Source of the DNA: an uncultured Myxococcales bacterium
GTDB lineage: Bacteria > Myxococcota_A > UBA9042
Direction of reading: 5' to 3'
DNA length: 64,000 nucleotides
Assembly (NCBI GenBank): GCA_903955385.1
Contig: CAJBNH010000032.1
Coordinates: forward strand, 1-64,000
Below the pieces are notes generated by a model. That model was not told the origin of the DNA and made no database searches. It saw only the letters and a program-made list of their open reading frames with translations. The translations under genes were made by a program, and so were the position numbers. Positions 63,509 to 64,000 of the stretch are shown here, one piece after another (position 1 is the first letter of the stretch; each line of letters begins with the position of its first letter).

Positions 63509-64000
63509 CTACTCCTTCAAAGGTCCGCCGCGGACGCCCTTGAGCTGCGGTGCCGGAACGCTGGCCGTGCCGCGGTCGATGCCCGGGAAGTCCTGCTGCC
63601 GCAGCGCCTCGAACAGCACGGCGGTGACGGCGTTGGCCAGGTTGAGGCTGCGAACCTCAGGCAGCGTGGGCAGGTAGACCATCCGATCAGCAAAGCGGGC
63701 GCGCAGATCGGCTGGAAAGCCTCGCGTCTCGCCGCCGAACACCAGCACGTCGGTGGGGCCGTACGTCACGCGGTCGTAGCGCGTCGCCGCGTGGGCCGAG
63801 AACAGGTGAAACGTGTGGCCCGGCAGTGCCTGCAGCAGCGCGTCGAAGTCGGCGTGGCGGTGCAGGTCCAGCTTGCTCCAATAGTCCAACCCCGCGCGCC
63901 GCACGGCCTTTTCGTCGATCGAAAACCCCAACGTGCCGACCAGATGCAGCGACGTGCCGGTGCCGACGCAGACGCGGCCGACGCTGCCGGTGTTGCCGGG
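63509..64000 (-). CDS. trmL: tRNA (cytidine/uridine-34 2'-O)-methyltransferase TrmL (5' end missing)
   Basis: The frame runs in from the right window edge; the first codons are absent. The visible 163 residues begin within the family motif PPNTGNI.. (here PGNTGSVGRVCVGTG). They include LGFSIDEKAVRRAGLDYW, the SAM-knot motif VFGGETRGFP and RSLNLANAVTAVLFEALRQQ. TrmL methylates the wobble ribose of some tRNAs. It converges with the FAD oxidase gene (6 bases between stops). Confidence 0.93.
   Translation of the reverse strand, partial: PGNTGSVGRVCVGTGTSLHLVGTLGFSIDEKAVRRAGLDYWSKLDLHRHADFDALLQALPGHTFHLFSAHAATRYDRVTYGPTDVLVFGGETRGFPADLRARFADRMVYLPTLPEVRSLNLANAVTAVLFEALRQQDFPGIDRGTASVPAPQLKGVRGGPLKE

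Overview
The window is about two-thirds G+C, densely coded, and reads like a chromosomal segment of a Myxococcota-type (former deltaproteobacterial) organism. This is inferred from family content: a giant lipoprotein with lamin-tail, thrombospondin-3 and Myxococcus-type cysteine-rich repeats, a matrixin protease with a MYXO-CTERM-like tail, PEGA, FHA and pseudokinase proteins, and a complete alternative complex III operon. No rRNA, tRNA, CRISPR array, insertion sequence or prophage was recognised. The first gene (1-1453) and the last gene (63509-64000) are cut by the window ends.

Region 1 (1-9473, minus strand) is the respiratory operon actABCDEF, which encodes a quinol:electron-acceptor oxidoreductase, followed by a secreted PEGA-domain protein. 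Region 2 (9739-23570, minus) holds a degenerate GGDEF protein with an intact c-di-GMP inhibitory-site motif, the giant lamin-tail lipoprotein, and a run of seven genes: FHA/TPR membrane protein, CheY-like regulator, phospholipase D-like lipoprotein, PEGA protein, YbjN-like protein, PspA and a YkgJ-type cysteine-cluster protein. I read this run as a possible envelope-stress and signalling cluster. Region 3 is rplU-rpmA (minus) with an intrinsic terminator.

Region 4 (24628-32259, plus) is mfd, two parvulin-type chaperones, lexA and a D12-class adenine methylase overlapping lexA by one base. A perfect GAAC-N4-GTTC LexA box lies over the lexA promoter. Region 5 (32270-44986) contains, in mixed orientation, a TPR protein, efp, aroQ, the matrixin, murI, trxB, two lipoproteins, a pseudokinase-like membrane protein, a VOC-family protein and a small lipoprotein.

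Region 6 (45083-56315) is the replication origin neighbourhood. The genes rpmH-rnpA-yidD-yidC-jag run leftward; dnaA, dnaN, recF, murA and proB run rightward. Between dnaA and dnaN is a 466-base non-coding region with many DnaA-box-like TGTGGA/TCCACA sites and an A/T-rich tract, the best oriC candidate. MurA carries Asp in place of the fosfomycin-target Cys. Region 7 (56476-64000) holds an esterase, a FadN-type beta-oxidation protein with its thiolase, a CPBP protease, an FAD-binding oxidase and the 3' part of trmL.
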